This document shows positions 61,993-64,000 of a stretch of 64,000 bases of DNA, piece by piece. The stretch spans positions 8,452,501 to 8,516,500 of the forward strand of contig NC_064447.1 in NCBI RefSeq assembly GCF_023343835.1, in the 5' to 3' direction. The notes under the pieces were generated by a model, which saw only the letters and a list, made by a program, of their open reading frames with translations, searched no databases and was not told the DNA's origin. The first letter of the stretch is position 1. Every line of letters starts with the position of its first letter. The translations under genes and the position numbers were made by a program. The DNA comes from Lagopus muta. Lineage: Eukaryota > Chordata > Aves > Galliformes > Phasianidae.

Positions 61993-64000
61993 CTATATGG
62001 TGACAGATTTAACTTTTTGGTCATCTTTCTCTTTATCTTTGCTCTTCTTCGATTTTTTCTTCTTGTGTTTGTGTTTTTGGCTTTTCTCCAATTCCGGCTC
62101 ATTTTCGGCGTGTTTCTTATGCTTCTTGTGTTTTTTGTGCTTCTTGTGCTTCTTTTTCTCTTTCTTCTTCTTCTTCTTCTTGCTGTCTTGACTCTCTCCT
62201 GAGCTGGCACTGCTGCTGTGGCTTCGAGTCTGACTCTCGGCAGGGCTCTGACTACGACTGCGGCTCACGCTGGGGCTGCTCTGGCTTTGACTTCTGCTTG
62301 CCTCAGGCTGGCTAACCATGGCAGGAGCTGCTGTCTCCTGTTTGACCTTGTCAACAGCTTTTTCCTTCTGCTCTTTAGAATTTTTTCCTACAGTTTCCTC
62401 ATCTTTTGCAGACACGTTACTTTCACTGTCACTTTCGTTGTAGTCTGGTACAAAAGCAGCCTCATCAGTTTCTCGAGTTGGATCAGCAGAGAGCCGTGAG
62501 GGGTTGCTTACCTGAGGCTTACTCTTGACACCAGTCTTGTCATTTTGTCCAGTCCCATTTTCTTTCTCATTTTTTGCATCTGGTGATTCTTGTACTGAAG
62601 ATGGCTTATTGCAACCTGGCTCTTTCTCTTTATTGCTCTTTATCTCAGCTATGTACTTGTCCTTGTCCTCCTTCTCCTTTTCCTTCTCCTTTTCTTTTTC
62701 CTTCTCCTTCTCCCTCTCTTTTTCTTTTTCCTTCTCCTTTTCTCTCTCCTTTTCCTTTTCTTTTTCCTTTTCCCTCTCCTTTTCCTTTTCCCTCTCTTTT
62801 TCTTTTTCCTTCTCCCTCTCTTTTTCTTTTTCTTTCTCCCTCTCCTTTTCCCTCTCTTTCTCCTTCTCTTTTTCCTTCTCCCTCTCCTTTTCCCTCTCCT
62901 TCTCCTTCTCTTTCTCCCTCTCCTTTTCTTTTTCTCTCTCCCTTTCCTTTTCCCTCTCCTTTTCTTTTTCTCTCTCCTTTTCCTTCTCCTTTTCTTTTTC
63001 CCTCTCCTTTTCCTTCTCCTTGTCTTTTTCCCTCTCCTTTTCTTTGTCCTTTTCCTTCTCCCTCTCCTTCTCTCTCTCCCTCTCCCTCTCCCTTTCCTTT
63101 TCCTTCTCCCTCTCCTTTTCCTTTTCTTTGTCCTTCTCCTTCTCCTTCTCTTTTTCTTTTTCCTTCTCCTTTTCCCTCTCCTTTTCTTTTTCCTTCTCCT
63201 TACCTGAATTTTTATCTAGAGGTTTGTGTTCCTCCAATGAACGCTTGGAATCATGAGCAGTTTTGTGATCTGACTGCTTTCTGTCACGTGAAGGGCTGTA
63301 GCTGCTTCTTTTGGAATCTCCGGCCCCCTTTTTGGAGGGCTCTGCTCGTTCATCCCTTGGTTTACTTTTTTGTCCTGACGTAGATTCTCTGTTTCGGGAA
63401 GGAGAGTCTTTTCTCCTTGCTAATTCACTTTTCTCATCTCTGCGCTTGGAACTAGAATGCTCCCTGTTGCCATCATGGTCAGACTTTTTGTCTCGATTAG
63501 GAGTAAAATCCTTAGCAGTGGATCCACGGCCAGCATCGTGTTTCTCTGAAGATCTGCTGTCCTTGGAAGATTGAGAAATATTTTTCCCATTTCCTTGTTC
63601 AGTGGCACGCTCTGAGTGGTCTTTTTCTGGCTGAACACTGCTCTTCCTCTTTTCAGAAGAGTCCTTGTCTGACAGAGAATGATCCCGCTCTTTGGTTTTC
63701 CCTTTTTCACTCAACACTGAACTTTTTGAACCTTTTACATCATGCTGAGAGCTTTCATAACTCACCTCTTTTGTAGTTTTCTGTATTTTCTCCAAAGACT
63801 CCATTTCTTTCTCATTGTGTTTTATGGGATTTGGTGGCTTAGCACTCACATTTTTTACAACACTAGCAGGTTTTCCTATGTTTGAAGATGGCTGGGTAGA
63901 TTTAACGTCTTCCTCTTCAGACTCAAAGTCATCTTTATCCCACTTCGACTGAGGGACCTGGATCATAATAATGACATCTTCAGCAGGAGCAGTTATATCA
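61993..64000 (-). CDS. RBBP6: RBBP6, C-terminal part of the last coding exon (5' partial)
   Basis: RBBP6 is a nuclear RING-type E3 ubiquitin ligase (DWNN, CCHC zinc knuckle, RING) that binds p53 and Rb and takes part in pre-mRNA 3'-end processing. Only the C-terminal 668 residues are here; the catalytic N-terminus is off the right edge. Visible: DITAPAEDVIIMIQVPQSKW at the edge, an acidic DDFESEEEDV, a Ser/Lys/Asp-rich disordered region with NRDKKSDHDGNREHSSSKRR, the long Lys-Glu/Arg-Glu tract, TRETDEAAFVPDYNESDSES, an Arg-Ser-like region and a C-terminal basic run of HKK repeats ending KVKSVTI. Flanks match human RBBP6 closely as I recall it; the KE/RE tract does not. The frame is open to the window edge. 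Confidence 0.95.
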   Translation of the reverse strand, partial: DITAPAEDVIIMIQVPQSKWDKDDFESEEEDVKSTQPSSNIGKPASVVKNVSAKPPNPIKHNEKEMESLEKIQKTTKEVSYESSQHDVKGSKSSVLSEKGKTKERDHSLSDKDSSEKRKSSVQPEKDHSERATEQGNGKNISQSSKDSRSSEKHDAGRGSTAKDFTPNRDKKSDHDGNREHSSSKRRDEKSELARRKDSPSRNRESTSGQKSKPRDERAEPSKKGAGDSKRSSYSPSRDRKQSDHKTAHDSKRSLEEHKPLDKNSGKEKEKEKEREKEKEKEKEKEKEKDKEKEKEREKEKEREREREREKEREKEKDKEKEREKDKEKEKEREKEKEKEKEREKEKEREKEREREKEKEREKEKEKEREKEREKEKEKEKEREKEREKEKEKEREKEKEKEREKEKEREKEKEKEKEREKEKEKEKEREKEKEKEKEKEKEKEDKDKYIAEIKSNKEKEPGCNKPSSVQESPDAKNEKENGTGQNDKTGVKSKPQVSNPSRLSADPTRETDEAAFVPDYNESDSESNVSAKDEETVGKNSKEQKEKAVDKVKQETAAPAMVSQPEASRSQSQSSPSVSRSRSQSPAESQTRSHSSSASSGESQDSKKKKKKKEKKKHKKHKKHKKHKKHAENEPELEKSQKHKHKKKKSKKSKDKEKDDQKVKSVTI
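62669..63201 (-). repeat. Coding polypurine tract, (KE/RE)n in RBBP6
   Basis: About 530 bp in which the coding strand is almost purely A/G, built from GAG-AAG-GAA-AAG-like codons. It encodes about 175 residues of alternating K/R and E with a few D. The sequence is degenerate rather than a perfect repeat. Antisense frames give Ser-Phe-Ser-Leu or Pro-Ser-Phe repeats, which are shadows. Confidence 0.93.

Noticed and set aside
62525-63383. Plus-strand frames of Ser-Phe or Pro-Ser-Phe repeats
   Set aside because: Antisense shadows of the RBBP6 Lys-Glu/Arg-Glu tract.
1-64000. Search for CRISPR arrays, phage or defence genes, tRNA or rRNA genes and intact transposases
   Set aside because: None seen; the window is ordinary avian chromosomal DNA with spliced genes and only CR1 remnants.

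Overview
The window is vertebrate nuclear DNA, almost certainly avian and probably galliform. The evidence is spliced genes with GT-AG introns, CpG-island promoters, fragments of the bird/reptile LINE CR1 (near 711, 17335, 18557 and 42571) and a low overall repeat load. No prokaryotic gene, phage, CRISPR array or transposase was seen. Both recognisable genes lie on the minus strand, in the order known from mammals (RBBP6 upstream of TNRC6A).

Left part (1-37.3 kb): the 5' three quarters of TNRC6A (GW182), the scaffold protein of microRNA silencing. I could join 18 coding exons with continuous reading frame, from a 5-nt coding first exon in a CpG island (ATG at 37047) to an exon ending at 1187. 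They encode about 1532 residues. The C-terminal exons (PABP-binding motif, RRM, silencing domain) lie beyond the left edge. Features of note are a 22-nt microexon, a 48-nt in-frame exon not present in the human protein as I recall it, an unrecognised 33-nt in-frame candidate exon that would add a GW motif, a polyglutamine run reduced to four residues, and a short upstream ORF next to ETS/YY1-like promoter sites.

Middle (37.3-61.5 kb): about 24 kb between the TNRC6A promoter and the RBBP6 3' end, with no convincing protein gene. It is more GC-rich than the TNRC6A introns. It holds an isolated CpG island (about 42.88-43.37 kb), a 19-bp minisatellite, a 37-T run, a CR1 fragment, and many AT-rich blocks with homeodomain-type TAATTA cores that look like conserved non-coding elements. 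Long open frames here and in the CpG islands are composition artefacts.

Right part (61.5-64 kb): the last coding exon and 3' UTR of RBBP6, an E3 ubiquitin ligase/pre-mRNA 3'-processing factor. The exon carries an uninterrupted Lys-Glu/Arg-Glu tract of about 175 codons, a 0.53-kb pure polypurine stretch on the coding strand, where the human protein (from memory) has only a few charged residues. That tract, and the possibility of splicing it out in frame, is the most unusual structure in the window.
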